DNA of 64,000 bases from Homalodisca vitripennis (Eukaryota; Arthropoda; Insecta; Hemiptera; Cicadellidae): assembly GCF_021130785.1 (NCBI RefSeq), contig NC_060215.1, positions 71,245,501 to 71,309,500 of the forward strand, in the 5' to 3' direction. Within the stretch, counting starts at the first letter, position 1, and every line of letters starts with the position of its first letter. The notes under the pieces were generated by a model. It worked only from the letters and a program-made list of their open reading frames with translations. It searched no databases and was not told where the DNA came from. Shown piece by piece: positions 50,646-63,545 of the stretch. Made by a program: the position numbers and the translations under genes.

Positions 50646-50810
50646 CCCATCCGCTCCTGCTACCGCTCAACCGAGACACCCCATACAGCGCCCCCGTTCC
50701 CTCTCACGGCCACGCTCCACACAGCTGCACCATCACCTACATAACCTTGCTTCTCTATCTATAATCATCATTATTTTACTTGCCGGTGTACAAGTTTCAA
50801 TTACGTTCAG
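50646..50810 (-). promoter_or_regulatory. Putative leader/promoter of the 50-kb exon
   Basis: Directly upstream (minus strand) of the ATG at 50645 the DNA stays GC-rich with several CpGs to about 50720, then becomes AT-rich. This is the layout of a 5' leader and start region. No convincing TATA box is seen. Inferred from composition only. Confidence 0.25.
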
Positions 50811-51810
50811 TTAGTATGCATCGGTCAAAATAAATGAACCACATGACTATAAACACGGCAAACACAATTTTATTCTTACTTTTAAGCTCGTTCTCACCCC
50901 TTTTTCAGTCATATTATATAGTATATCTATGGAATATGGAGTATATGAAAAATCCTTATACAGACCTAACAGTATATGTTAATATTTTATATGTATCCAC
51001 GCATAAAAGTTTCTTTCAGTTGGATAGTTTGAAATTTCATAAAAATTTGATCTATTATATAATCGCATTTTTAAAATATGGTTATAACAATTTCGCGAGT
51101 CTAGTCCTGTTAAAAACCCCTAAATTTGGATAAAGTCGTTATCAGTATGTGAATGTTGAGTTTACCTCGAGCTCACCTTCCACTTAGTTCTCTGTCTGGA
51201 ATCTGACACTGTCAGAGACTTAACTACTGCAATCTGGAGTAAAGTCCGTCTGAAGAGACCCAACAAAATGTCGGCGACGAAGGAGCTCAAAATGAACTCT
51301 TTTCGACATCAGAAATGCATAGACTACAAAATATAGTATATTCTAGATGAAGAGGTATTTTCATTGAGCACTACGATGTACTAAGTACGGTGGAACAACC
51401 TATGAGGAAGGGGAACTGGAGCTAGACTGAGCGTTCACATTGTATCAACCCTTCCCACCATAGCTACATTATGTGTAGAGAGCTCGGTTGCTTCTGCGTG
51501 AAATACGTTTATAAAAACAGTGTACCTTAAAATAAATAATATCACCACATAACTGAAAATCTGCGTAACACGATCACAGTTATTTCTTTCCTTATGTGAA
51601 TATGGAATTTATATTCATTGTATTCGGACAAAACACATATTTGTATCATCTATACATTTTGAAAATCGACTAATGGCTAGATGCTTGGGTTGAGATTAAG
51701 TAAAGAATTGTGCATTTCAGATTTCAAGACGAAATTGTAAACAAATACCTACCTCACATAGGAAAAATTCACTTGTATCACTTGTAAATCAGCACCACTT
51801 GCAATTTTGT
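50811..51810. other. Anonymous AT-rich DNA
   Basis: The plus-strand open frame at 50834-51133 has no recognisable domain and the composition of its surroundings. Positions 51160-51480 are slightly GC-richer, with nothing recognised. Confidence 0.5.
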
Positions 51811-51820
51811 GCGCGCGCGC

Positions 51821-51898
<78 letters not shown>
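51811..51898. repeat. (GC)5(GT)n microsatellite
   Basis: Five GC units followed by about 38 GT units. Confidence 0.95.
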
Positions 51899-51902
<4 letters not shown>

Positions 51903-54900
51903 GATTAGGCCATTCAGTTCATGAATAATACAAATAAAATCAACAACTTAGGGAGATTTTTCAACAACTCTCAGCTAGCTTTTTACGTATCTGTTAGAAG
52001 GGAGAATATATATAAAATTTAACTCAACACAGCTTACGAAAAACATTTATATAGTTCCATTATAAAATCGCTTCTGTTTAAAATTTGAAACTTTATATTT
52101 TGGTTCTAAATATATAATTCTTTTGAAAACCATGCCTGTTGAGATTTTATTGAATGTGCATTATAATAATGCAATTCTTAATTAAATACTAATACAAGGT
52201 TTTTTTACAAAATAAAAGGGAGTTATTTTTAAACCAAATAAAAATGTAAAACTTTATATCATCCACAATTTTGGTTGGGGCAACACAAAATAAGAGGTTG
52301 TTATTTCAATACATTCTATACATCCATTGAGCAAAAAGGGACTACATGACGAAAATTTCAAAACTAATTTCAAATATTCTCTTTGGCATCACCTACAAAT
52401 CTTATTTTCATTGTGCAAGAAGATACGAAGGTTCTTTATAAAGGTAAATTTTCTGACTATTTTATTTAACAAACACACATTTGTAAATAGTGATCCGATC
52501 AATAATCTCCCTAACACTAGCCAAACATCTATAAAGTTTCTGCTTTGTCATTGTAAGTGTACATGAGCGTTTTAAAATTGATCGAAAGTTTGCACAGCTA
52601 GATCTTATTATGTCGCTTGCCTTATCATTTGAATCATTACTTCTCCTTTATTTATGCATTTATTCATGTTTTTCTATCTGTGAGCCTATTAGGGCGCCAA
52701 AAAGGCTATTCCCATAATATTACATATAAAGAATTTTATATACTAACTCATAACTAATATTAAAGATAATTACTCTGATCTTTACTTATTTTAGAGCAAA
52801 AAAGATTGGTCTGTTCTATATCGAGGTCTAGGCTGCAAATTGGCGATCTGAAACCTTTTCCTCTATAACACGTTCAGGTTATCCGCTATTATACACGAAG
52901 GGATCAGATGGGTTTTAAACACACTCTCTTACTTATTTCAGGAATAAATAGGTTTTAGGATGTATTCCATTGAAAATGTTAATTTACCATCTTCCAATTG
53001 GGGCTAGAAGGAATTCCTGGACTACAATATTTTGCCCTGGTATTACGGAAATATTTTTAGAAATTACGATTCCTGTGATTTCCGCGATATATTGACCAGA
53101 TATTAACGGAAATACTAATATTATTAGTAATAAGATACCAGATTACTGATCCTGTAAACTTAATTGATTTATATTTTACAGTAGACAGCACAACAAGCTG
53201 TAATTGAAATTAGTTATAGATTGGTGAACGACGGGAAATCGAGCTGGGTCATTAGTGACATTACAGAGGAAGCGCGGTACTGTTCTACACTGCCCGCAGC
53301 TATGCCTGCTTCTGCGATATAGGTACCTGCAGTGCTGTATAGAGACCTAGCTATCCTTACATACTTATATAATCCACTATACATTAGCTTTTTCTTTTTT
53401 TAATACGGAGTACCAATCGTTATTTTCCTAACGTAAACTGAGTAAGCAATACATATTACCATTCTGCTACGCTCAGGTTTTCAACACGACAAAGAAATTA
53501 ATAAGAAAAATAAACTGAATACATAAATAAAATATAAGAATATTTAATACAAGGCAAATTTCATACTTTAAGACCCTGTATATGAGAAGATAATAAAGAA
53601 CAAATACAAGCATGCTTAGTTCATGTACATGTTTTACTAAGCTTGCAATGCATGTTTATTTTTTATTTGGAAATTGAAGTATTATGCGTGGCGAATAATA
53701 TAATTATTAAACGTTATTGCAATACAAACTCACATTTTTTGGGCAGATAACAATATAGGTTTGTATATTATACAAAACAAATAAAGCCAAATTTGAAAAA
53801 TGCTAAGCTTTAAAAGATTATTCGAAATTATAGATCTATATAACTTATGTGTACTATAACTTGACGTCCCTGTATAAGTAATACATTTTACACTAATAAA
53901 GAAGAGGCTTGGTTATAACATTTCTAAGTCGCAACACTTACCTTCAATTAGAAGTCTACAAAATAGGGGACACTCCTGCCTACTTCACAAGTCAAACCTG
54001 ACTCACTGAGCTTTTTTGAAATTTCGCGTTTAAAAGAGAAACTTCAGCCTAGGTTCCAAAAACATGCCTATATAAGCATTATGTATCATCATTATGTAAT
54101 CATGTGTTGATCTCCCCCAGTTCTCTGAATTGGCTTGTTCTTGTGCATTACGCCTCAGATTGTAAGTGAATTTAAGCCCTGCAATGGCTTTTACATTCTG
54201 CGGGTATTTAAACACCTACAAGTAAATTCTGTTCTCCAAGTACGCTCGAACTCACAAAGAAAGTTGGAATATAAGATTCCCCACTTAATTACTATACTTT
54301 GTAACTATTAAACATTATAATTCTTCTAATTGTTTTAATTTTTAAGAAAGAATCTTATAATTTATGACTATGACGCTCAAACTGAGCAAACATTTAGGTC
54401 AGGTAATGAGTTTTTTCTGCCTCGGTGTTGAATTTTGTGTACTTTAAGAATATTGCCTTCTACTTTGGTTGATTGTCTTTTATTCACACAGAAAATATAT
54501 TTGTTGTATCACCATTCTAAAAATATTAGTGTTTTACTAAGATGGTAACGTCCCGATACGCCAATACGCATACACCACAATTGATTAATTGTGATGAGTG
54601 TTCAAGGATTTAACTGAAATTTAAGCGTATTGCCACGTATCTCTTGGCTTATTTTCTTCATTTATATATAACCATACTTTTTAAACTCAATTTAGGAGCC
54701 CTCCTAAACGATAGTATATGTACGTTATTTGGTATTACAACTATAGTTATAATTTTTTTAATGAAATATTTAAAAACGGCTGTATCAATACGATGTATCA
54801 AAATGAAATTAATTTCATAGCCATTCCGATTACAAATTTTAGTTTCAACATATCCAATACTTAAAGCCGAAAATTTCCAAATTCAAACTTTTAAAATCTC

Positions 54901-57900
54901 AAAACTATTTTACTCATAAACACTGTTGTGATGGGTATGACGTTAAATTGTAATTTTCGAATCGAATATTAAATTAACACCACATCATAAAAAGCCTTGG
55001 TTAATTGAATATTTAAAAACTAATATATAAACCAAAATATTTATCTGACACCATCAGGCTAAAACATACTACGTATTATATGTGTCCGGATGTCAAAGAA
55101 TTTGCAAGCACACTGAGAAGAAATAGGCCCACAAGAGAATCACTATTTTGTCTGCCCCACCCTTGGAAGTATATTGTATTTTAGGACATGATGACTATTA
55201 GGCCAAGAAAGCAAATGTTGTCTTACGCAACATTGAGGCATGTAAATTCCAAAAATAAATAACGAATTCCTAAACAGTTTTTAGATTTATTTTGGAGTGG
55301 AGGAGTTTAAAAATAAAATTGTTCGGTAACAAAACCATATTTTTCATAAAATAATTACAACATCGATGAGGAAATTTACACAATTAAAGAAGGCACTATC
55401 TTAAATTACAGTATTGAGAATCGCCTACTCCTAAATTTATCTCTGAAATTACATTTAAAAATTATAAATTGACGCCATCTTAGTAAATTTTTACTTATAC
55501 TGTACCTTTTATACGTTGGCAAACATATGTCAGAAATTCGACAACATTGTACAGTAATAAACCAATCCCAAAAGGGAACGCTTTAATTTTGTATTTCACA
55601 GTAAAGCAGTAAGCCACGGTACCAAAAAAAGGTTGTTAAATATTAAACCAGAGTAAACTAGTTGAATATCGATTTAAAGTTACTCATCTTGTACCTAAAT
55701 GTACCCTTGAATCTTTTAAAAAGCCAACATTATGAGCACTGGGTCCCAAGAAAATAACTGATATCAAATAATATTTTACACCAAAAGGATGTCGTTACAG
55801 ATTTAGAACAATGTTTTTCATTTAACACTAAAATTGTGTTACCCTCTAGCTAAAAATAACTTAAATATATCCGAAATCTTCGGTAATTCTTAATTTCATC
55901 CCAAATATGACATCGTTTTTAACATGCTGTTTTTAAATATATGGTTCACCATGTCCCGAAAGCAAAAACACTAATCCAATATTATGACAAGTTTAATATT
56001 TAAATAAATATTTGTATAAAATATCACATTAAAGGCGTTGTATCCTTGAATTCGTGGATAGAATAATATTTTAAAATACTTAAACGTCGTATTCCTGAAA
56101 TCACGGGTACAAAATTTCATACTGGTGCCGAATGTATGAAAATCAACAGTCTCAGTTACTCAGGAAACTTGCAGTAATTCGGTGTCAGTTTTACTAAATA
56201 TTTGTTCTGAAAAACGAGGCTAAAGGGTGGGAAACGAGCGAGCGATGGACCCATGAAACAGACAGGAGTATCTCTTAGTTTAGTACCAAACACTAAGTCA
56301 ATGTGAGTATATAAATTGTTACTATTAAAACGTAAATATTGAGCTTTACGCTGAAAAAGAGGTGATCTAGTGGATCTCAAACTTTAGATCAGAGGTTTAA
56401 TGGTTCCGATTATTTAAAATTTTCAGGGGGAATATCTCCTGATCCCGATATGTCATGTATGTCCATAAAATTATAAATCCTGATTGTCACTGTATTTTCC
56501 ATAAATTATGTAAAAAACGAATGACGATGTAATAACTTACACCACACCAGTTCAAATGTGGCATACCTTAAGGACACAGACTAGGGCTTTCACTAATCAA
56601 AAACCTTGGTTTCTAAACTTCCGTCAAAATCCTTCTGACATTATTCAACTAATACGAATTGGCTAGGAACTTCCAGATTGCACTTAACTGCATTTTTGAA
56701 TGTTTTCCTCATCTCTATTGTTCAGTTACATTTCCCTGATCGCGATTCAAGTTAAGAGTTTTATCACTTTAAACTAATACAACTGTGATTTACATTAGTC
56801 TAACACAACTGTATGGAAATCTAAACAGAAAAACACAAAATCGGAAATTCAAAACATACCATAACTTTTCTCTCATTTCACGAGAGTTAAATCATTAAAC
56901 ATGATTTTATGAAGGTCATACATTTGTTTAATATGCGCTTCAAGACTTTTGGAGTCCAACATGGATAAACAAAACATTTTACATGAGTTTTATACCTTTT
57001 CAACGATGTATCGATGTATTTTTAACATTTTGAGTAAGGTACACCCTGTCAATTTGTTGATAAACTAAACACTTAATATTCCCCTATTTGTTTATCCACA
57101 ACAATCATAAGGGTTGGTTGAGGGAACAGACTTCATGTACAGTATCATGTATTTGTTATGCATTTATTTTGGATTGTTTATGTGACTCCTATGTATAGGA
57201 ACGATAGCTTTTTCAATGAAAAAAAAATCTGTTTTGATCTATAATGTACATCGTGGATTTTCATATACTAAATGTTTTGATTGTGTGTATTAAACTAAAC
57301 CATATAAAACAATCAAACACTTCCAAACCACTCTATACACATAATCTGAGAATGTAATATGTGTTGTTATATTATTTTAATTCTATCGATCAACAATTAT
57401 TTTGAATACAAAACGCCTTATACGAAAAGGCTAAGCTCGCAACTCCCAGTTAGCTATGCACAGTTTTTGATGTTTGTAAAGAAAACGTAGAATGGATTAT
57501 TTTTGGACGAGTTGGTTCGGCAAACATTCAAGTGTGCAGAATACGCTTACCTGTTAGCTGCCGAGTTAATTTTGGAATCCATTCAATCTATTACTGTTTT
57601 CTGACTTTTAATGTTTACTTCATGACAATATGCAAAGGCTCCCACGAATTAGACAGTTAAAACTATTATTATTATCGACTTTTTGTGTAAACCAAGTGTT
57701 GTAGTAAAATTGTTTGTTAAAATATCGAGTTTTAGGAGACAAAATGACGCTGAATGATTGATCTTAGGCTTAAAATATGACATTTAAATTCATCCTGTGT
57801 TTGTACTTATCAAGTTGAAGTATAAATACTGACTCCTAAATAAATTATCTAATGCAATCACATGTGAAGTTTTGGATTCATGGATGATATTAAAACATAA

Positions 57901-58899
57901 TCTCCAATCTAAACTTATCATGATTTGCCGTTTTATTCCACTTCTATAAATTTCTCGGTTATTGGTTCAAACGAGATAATTAATTAAACCATAAATGATA
58001 TTGGATTGTCACTTTACATATACCAGTGAATAAATAATAGACACGTGTGCAAATATTCCCAGGACCCTGTAATTGACTAACAAGTTGATTTGATCCCTCG
58101 TTTATCATTGGCGATTCACATAGTTGGATAAGAGGAAGGCGCACCATGAAATGAATTATTAAAATATGCTTAGCTGGCTTCCTCTGAAATCCAAAAACTT
58201 TCTCTAATATTATTACAAGCTTTTATACTGGAATGTTTAATTAAGTATAAGGTAAATGTCTTTATACATAACATCTAGTTTATTTAAAGGGACTTAGCTT
58301 GCTTCAATGTATTATTGTTTCCATATAGAGTATTAATATTATTGGCATTACTTTTGCAAATTTTACGTATTTATGGAATACGTGGCTAAATCGATAAATG
58401 TTTTTAAGTGAACAATTCATGTCACATATATGATTTAATACGTTTTAAGTAAGTAACAAAAAAGTGGTGACGAAAAGGCACTCATCATTTCTAAAAATTT
58501 ACATTTGACACTGAATTACTTCATTTGTTTATTTTAAAGATGAAAGTTCAGTAAGTCACTTTAGAGATGATGCGTAAATATCATGGCCGAGCACAACACA
58601 GATCGGTGCCAAGGTCATTCTCAACGTAAATAAATACCTTAAGTTCCATATCACAATAATTGATTTTGTAAAAAAACTGCTACTAATTTTATATCTTACG
58701 TTCTGTCAATATTTATATAACTTTATTTTTTTAAGAAAGCTTTATCTTTGACCGATTTATGAAATAACAATCTGCTTATAACGTGTATAGTAATCTACTG
58801 CTCTACGATTATTTTAACAGTTCCAAAATAAGACTCGATGAGCAAAAATTTTACCTCGGACACTATATAAACACTAGTTGGCAAAGAACCCACAATTCA
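51899..58899. other. Seven kilobases of anonymous AT-rich DNA
   Basis: Read on both strands: no transposon motif, tandem repeat or convincing exon. Short open frames (for example 52327-52566, 54030-54215, 56156-56380) lack domain features and have local base composition. Confidence 0.5.
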
Positions 58900-59260
58900 C
58901 TACCAATACGCACTACCGCACACTTGCAGGCATGTATGCAATACGGACGGGACTGCGGCCTAGATTTTGGCAATGTCGGGACGCGACGCGGCTCGGCTCT
59001 TCTTCGTCATCCGGCATCCCGCCAAGTTCGCCCAAAACAGACGATGAGCGCGCTCAACAAACGGTCATCATGATCGGCGCCACTCACTTTTTTTCAAAGG
59101 TAAATGCCAATGCAGTGCCTATGTAGCGAGCAAACTGTGCACACTTGATACATAACACCGCATCGTCGCGGTCGTAAGAGAGCTCCATACCACCGTTCTG
59201 TCCTAGAGGTACACTCGTATAGTTGTGTTGTTTAAAGGTCTAACATACAACTCATCTTGA
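58900..59260. promoter_or_regulatory. CpG-rich island, candidate promoter or first exon
   Basis: The stretch is clearly richer in GC and CpG (for example GGACGCGACGCGGCTCGGCT, and ACCGCATCGTCGCGGTCG) than the kilobases around it. On the minus strand it contains AAAAAAA|GTGAGT (about 59085), a perfect donor, and a short frame from GGCGGGATGCCGGATGAC (MPDDEEEPSRVASRHCQ) that stops after 34 codons. A TATATAA lies at 58864-58870. It could hold an untranslated first exon of SRPK or of another gene. The plus-strand open frame 58783-59073 crosses it without recognisable features. Confidence 0.3.
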
Positions 59261-59979
59261 AACCATCTCGTAGAAAGAGTTATAATTTTTAAAATGCTTA
59301 ACAAGTTTTTAATTTGTTTAAACTCTGATGACTAAAAGTCAAAGCAATTTTATGTCCTAGCATTTAATTTTCGAAAACGTACAAAATACACATGAGTACA
59401 ACGGAAATCAAATATACGCTATCGCCAGTTCTATCTTTCCATTCATGTCCAGACATGGGGTCACTGTAGTTGTATAGAGTCTATTCCCTATTCGAACGCG
59501 ATTTCTCACTACTTCCTTCAGCGTGTACTACTATATGAACATCCTACACGGGCTACCAATCTGAGAAGGGATCTATCTGTAAATACGATTTCGAGCAATA
59601 TATACAGTAGCGACAGAGCAATAACCAATCTCAAACCTCTACTGTCATCAGTGCGTCAATACATCTATAGTTGCTACTACAGTCGCAGCTACATATTTTT
59701 TCCAGAGGAGGCAAGTCCTAAAATTGCCACTCTTTCCCTCCAATAACCAAAGTTAATTTTAATTTTTACTTTTATTCTGCTTCTAAATTAGCTTGCAAAT
59801 AATCAAGAAGCTATTAATAATTATTACTCGTATTATAGTCGCGGTATTTTGTAGCAATGATAGAACTGAAGTTTATAGCTTGTTTAATAGAAAGGACAAA
59901 CCAAAACAATTACATATATGAAACTTTTTATATGTGCAGTTTTTTAAAAATTACAACATGTTAACATTGCCATGATTAT
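59261..59979. other. Anonymous DNA
   Basis: Moderately AT-rich; nothing recognised. Confidence 0.55.
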
Positions 59980-60272
59980 TCAGGATGATTCATAAAGATG
60001 AAGAAACTGATGGAGCTCATTCTACATGCAACAATATTAAAATAACGTTTATGTAAACATGGGTTCGGATAACGCCCCTTAATCTACATTAACATAATTT
60101 CAGGAAGACCTCGTTTTACACGGTGAGCTGAAATTCAGGCGAAGTCTTTAGCTAGCCGTAACTCGCTAACGAAGCATTTCCCGACCTATGTTCATATAAA
60201 CTTTTTTAAATTATTTTTGCATGTAGAATGAGCTTCCACAGTTTCCACATATCTTCGTGAACCAACCTGTAA
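59980..60272. repeat. Fold-back (inverted-repeat) element
   Basis: The left arm from CAGGATGATTCATAAAGATG through GAGCTCATTCTACATGCAAC and ACGTTTATGTAAACATGGGT (59981-60070) matches the reverse complement of the right arm, which ends AGTTTCCACATATCTTCGTG and AACCAACCTG (to about 60272). The centre is about 100 bp. The inner right arm matches the repeat at 15842-15965. No coding capacity; it looks like a MITE or fold-back derivative. Confidence 0.75.
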
Positions 60273-61029
60273 ATTAGGACATTAATATTACTTACTACTT
60301 AATATTCACTTACACCTTCACAATAGCACAATCAAAAGAACTAATATCTGATATTCTTTCAAGCTAAGAAAATCCACTAGCTGTTTTTATAAACGAAACA
60401 AAGTTTCCACAAGAATTTTGTTGAAAGCACACATACTTACAAAGACGCTTTGTAATAAACTGCCAAGCGATACAAAAATGATTAATATTATTTTTAACTT
60501 AATACAACTTAACGTTTTAAGATTTTTGGCTTTAAATACATTTTTAGATCGGGTAACCGTCTAAGTGTTGCTTATAAATAATAATTTTAAAAGTCGGTTC
60601 AGGTTTTTAAAACATTACCTAAATATCTATCCATTTCGAGGCCATGCCATTTAAAACCTTTTACATTGACCAATTCCTCTTTGTTTAAATCTTTTAGACA
60701 ACTGCCAGCCAATCTTTTCTTCTGATTTGTTAGCCCGTTATGTCGATTTAATTTATTTGAGATTTGCGACGTAGCTAAACAAAACGTCGAGCGGGGCGTG
60801 ATTACGGGCAAAATGAAGTTGGATATCCCTTAGGCTGGACACCCACTAAAGGAATAAGTCGTGGGAGACAAGTATCGAATCATTTGTCGGAAAAATTTTG
60901 TCATTTTGCTCCTTCAATGAGTAATAGCTTGTGACTAAGACCCATTTTGAATCGAGATGTCAAAATAAAGCTAGTTGCTGTTAAACCAGCGTAAATTAAG
61001 AAAAAGAATTTCATGTTGCAGAGTGCTTA
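60273..61029. other. Anonymous spacer; possible left end of a degenerate element
   Basis: At 60831 TTAGGCTGGACACCCACTAA begins a GC-richer stretch. A loosely similar inverted sequence (reverse complement TAGGCTGCCTTTAACACTAG) ends at about 61523. The two might be the ends of a degenerate DNA element that encloses the MADF-like exon. The similarity is weak beyond the first 7 bases. Confidence 0.25.
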
Positions 61030-61170
61030 CCTCAGTTTGTCCAAATGTTTGGTACGTTTCATCCTGGTTGAGATGATCTTTACTAGTAATATCGTACAGC
61101 ACTAGCTTCGCCTCTGACATTACCAACAGTTTGTCCCCATATACCAATTCGTCAATCACTTCTTCTGACA
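61030..61170 (-). CDS. Candidate first coding exon of a MADF-like protein
   Basis: Minus-strand ATG followed by MSEEVIDELVYGDKLLVM, then SEAKLVLYDITSKDHLNQDE and TYQTFGQTE, ending at a good donor, ACTGAG|GTAAGC (phase 0). The pattern L-x-V...LYD-x-(S/T)-K-D-(H/Y)-x-N-Q is how the MADF (Myb/SANT-like) DNA-binding domain begins in many insect transcription factors and in the accessory proteins of PIF/Harbinger transposons. Only about half a MADF domain is present, so the rest must be in another exon, which I did not find. The phase-0 end does not match the phase-2 acceptor of the SRPK exon at 35 kb, so it is unlikely to be an SRPK leader exon. The identification is from pattern memory only. Confidence 0.42.
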
Positions 61171-61620
61171 TTTTGAAATGAACAAGTGACACAAAACAAC
61201 ACAAACAAACATACGATGTATGCAACTAAAGTAAGGCTAGGTCAATTTGCCGCTGTACTCGTATGTGCATGGACGGACCTTTCGCTTCCGACGGTTGTCG
61301 TGAGACAAAATTTGAGTTAGGTGTCCTACATCAAGTGGCTCACAGCGTCCGGAGACAAGCGCTCACATGGTCGATACAAACCGAGTACAGTGACCCATTC
61401 GAATGCATGGAGATGTAGGTGTCCGACAAAAACAATTTTGAGGAGAAGATTGATTCGAAACACTTGCTTCCGACAGTTTACAATACCAATATGCGCCCAG
61501 TCCTAGTGTTAAAGGCAGCCTAGCTTGAACATAAGACTTGCTACCTCTGTGCTTGCTACCTTGCTGACTTGCTACCACTTTCACTGAAGAGGCGCAGAGC
61601 TGGCCTCCCCTTATTTCAAG
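61171..61620. other. GC-richer DNA upstream of the MADF-like exon
   Basis: Less AT-rich, containing repeated phrases such as TTTCGCTTCCGACGGTTGTC (61280) and CTTGCTTCCGACAGTTTAC (61465), and a short CTTGCTACC triplication (61538-61575). It could be a 5' flank or part of a degenerate element. Confidence 0.3.
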
Positions 61621-63350
61621 GTGATGTGACTATGACCATATAAAATATAGCGCCCGCTATCCCTCCTCATGGTTCTCTATCCTCAACCGTACCCATCCTG
61701 AATATCCTGTCACTTCGGAAGCAAGCGCAAAGGTTCTTTTTGGACTAAGTGCAAATGAGAACTTCTTGTCATAAGAGAGCAGAAACGTAACAATACATGG
61801 TAATGTTTTGTCAAATTTTAAATATTTCACCCATATTTATAGTTAGGGTTAAAGATTTCAAGAAACGTAAAGAACTATATCTAAACTATTTTTAAAACTT
61901 TACTCTTTTCATATAAACGAGTATCAAGTATTTTAAATTCATTGAAACATCAACATGTTGATATTTACAATTAAAATTAATAGCAACAATTTGCCACTAT
62001 GAATTTGAAGACGGAAGTATAGCACGTGTACTTGTCTTATGGCTGAGGACGGAAAGATATATTGAGATTCAAGCAGCGATAAGATATTCATCGTACACGT
62101 TCCGCCACTCTTCGTTCTTGTCCAACCTAAGGATATGTTGAGGCGCACACGTGATCTAATCTTAATTTTTACATACTGAATCGAGGGATGTTTTTTAGTT
62201 TCTTATCAGGAGGGCGCGGAGGTGTCACTGAAGCCCGCAATTACGACCAGAGGTATTTCTGATTTGTACTTTTTTACAACGTACGATTTGGAACGGGAAA
62301 GTACTGATCATAAATGCCCATAGCCGAAAAAGCGTCCTTCGAGATCGAAAACCTCGATGGGTGTTATATCGATTAATTACCTAAGATAAGATTATGTTCA
62401 CACTTTCATCTATCAAATCACATAATACAAATAGCGGACATGGAGAAAGGACGGGATTGTTAGCTTTACTCGATGTTTGTTAATTACTGTTATTGTTTAT
62501 TTAGTCTTTCCGATACCTGTTAATCGTTTCACATGTTTACAAGAAAGTTGACTGTATAATACACTTATATAATAAAAATGAAGTTAATTCAACAATAGTA
62601 GTGATTTCCATGGTCTAAAAACTGGGGGAGTTTCGGGTTTTCTTCATTTATTCTCCAAATAAAGAAAATTGTTATTAGTCCAAAAGACCATTTTAGCGAA
62701 GGTCGGCAGCGAAATTACTGTAATTTCGAGTGTTTGGGGAGCATAAAGATTTTTTTTAATATCTGGAATTAGCCCTTCTAACACAAACATTTACTTGAAA
62801 AAAATAAATAAATAAAAATATGGGTTCTAGACGCACCTAAAATGTAGATTGTGTACACGATACATGCATAAATGAAGGATATATTTTAAACTTAATTATT
62901 ACAACAAATACTTTCAACGTCATATAAAAAATTAGTTACAGTAAGTAATCAACTTATTTTAAAAAGAAAAAAATCGTTAGGTTAGAAGTACCCTTAAGCA
63001 AATGTGAACTGTGAATTTTCAGCCAGTAACAAATTATGGTACAAGTTAAGGGTGTGTGTAGTTGCTCATACGCGCGCCAAAATCATTCACTCATTGGTTT
63101 GCAGATTCACAGATACAAATATATAGCATATTAAAGTTTAATTTTTATCTATTGCTTAACAATTACTCAGAATCGAACAACGAATTTAGTACAGAAGAAA
63201 TATTTAGTAAAGAACGACTGTTTCTCTGACACTACAGCGGCTCTAGTTAACTTTTACGGCTTCTTTCTCTTGCAGTAAGTATTTCTCGAGAACTTAAACC
63301 ATTTATTTTTCCTCTCTTAAACAGCAATAGTATACTGGAACAAAAATTCT

Positions 63351-63352
<2 letters not shown>
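61621..63352. other. Anonymous AT-rich DNA
   Basis: Nothing recognised. Confidence 0.6.
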
Positions 63353-63387
<35 letters not shown>

Positions 63388-63406
63388 CGCGTACGTGCGT
63401 GCGTGC

Positions 63407-63444
<38 letters not shown>
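63353..63444. repeat. Compound (TA)n-(GTGC)n-(GT)n microsatellite
   Basis: TA run 63353-63384, then TACGCGTACGTGCGTGCG, then GT to 63444. Confidence 0.95.
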
Positions 63445-63446
<2 letters not shown>

Positions 63447-63447
<1 letters not shown>

Positions 63448-63545
63448 TTCATTAAACATTAAATCATAAAAAGTACTTGCTCCGCGATTTAATCTTCATT
63501 GATATTTAATTAGGATATTGCCATTTATACAAATTTAATAAATGT
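63447..63545. repeat. Head-to-head tail fragments of the tRNA-headed repeat
   Basis: The antisense tail AAAAAGTACTTGCTCCG (63468-63484) is joined directly to a sense tail (CGATTTAATCTTCATTGATA, then GATATTGCCATTTATACAAA). The tRNA-like head that should lie between them is lost. It sits next to a TA/GT microsatellite, as the other copies do. Confidence 0.7.

Noticed and set aside
50459..50764. Plus-strand gene opposite the 50-kb exon
   Set aside because: Low-complexity Ser/Arg/Pro-rich translation of the complementary GC-rich strand; the minus frame has the better start, helix and donor.
61030..61170. SRPK leader exon
   Set aside because: Its donor is phase 0 and cannot join the phase-2 acceptor at 35479 directly; the sequence resembles MADF instead.
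63360..63444. Telomeric repeat
   Set aside because: The tract is TA/GTGC/GT, not the insect TTAGG repeat, and no TTAGG array was seen anywhere in the window.
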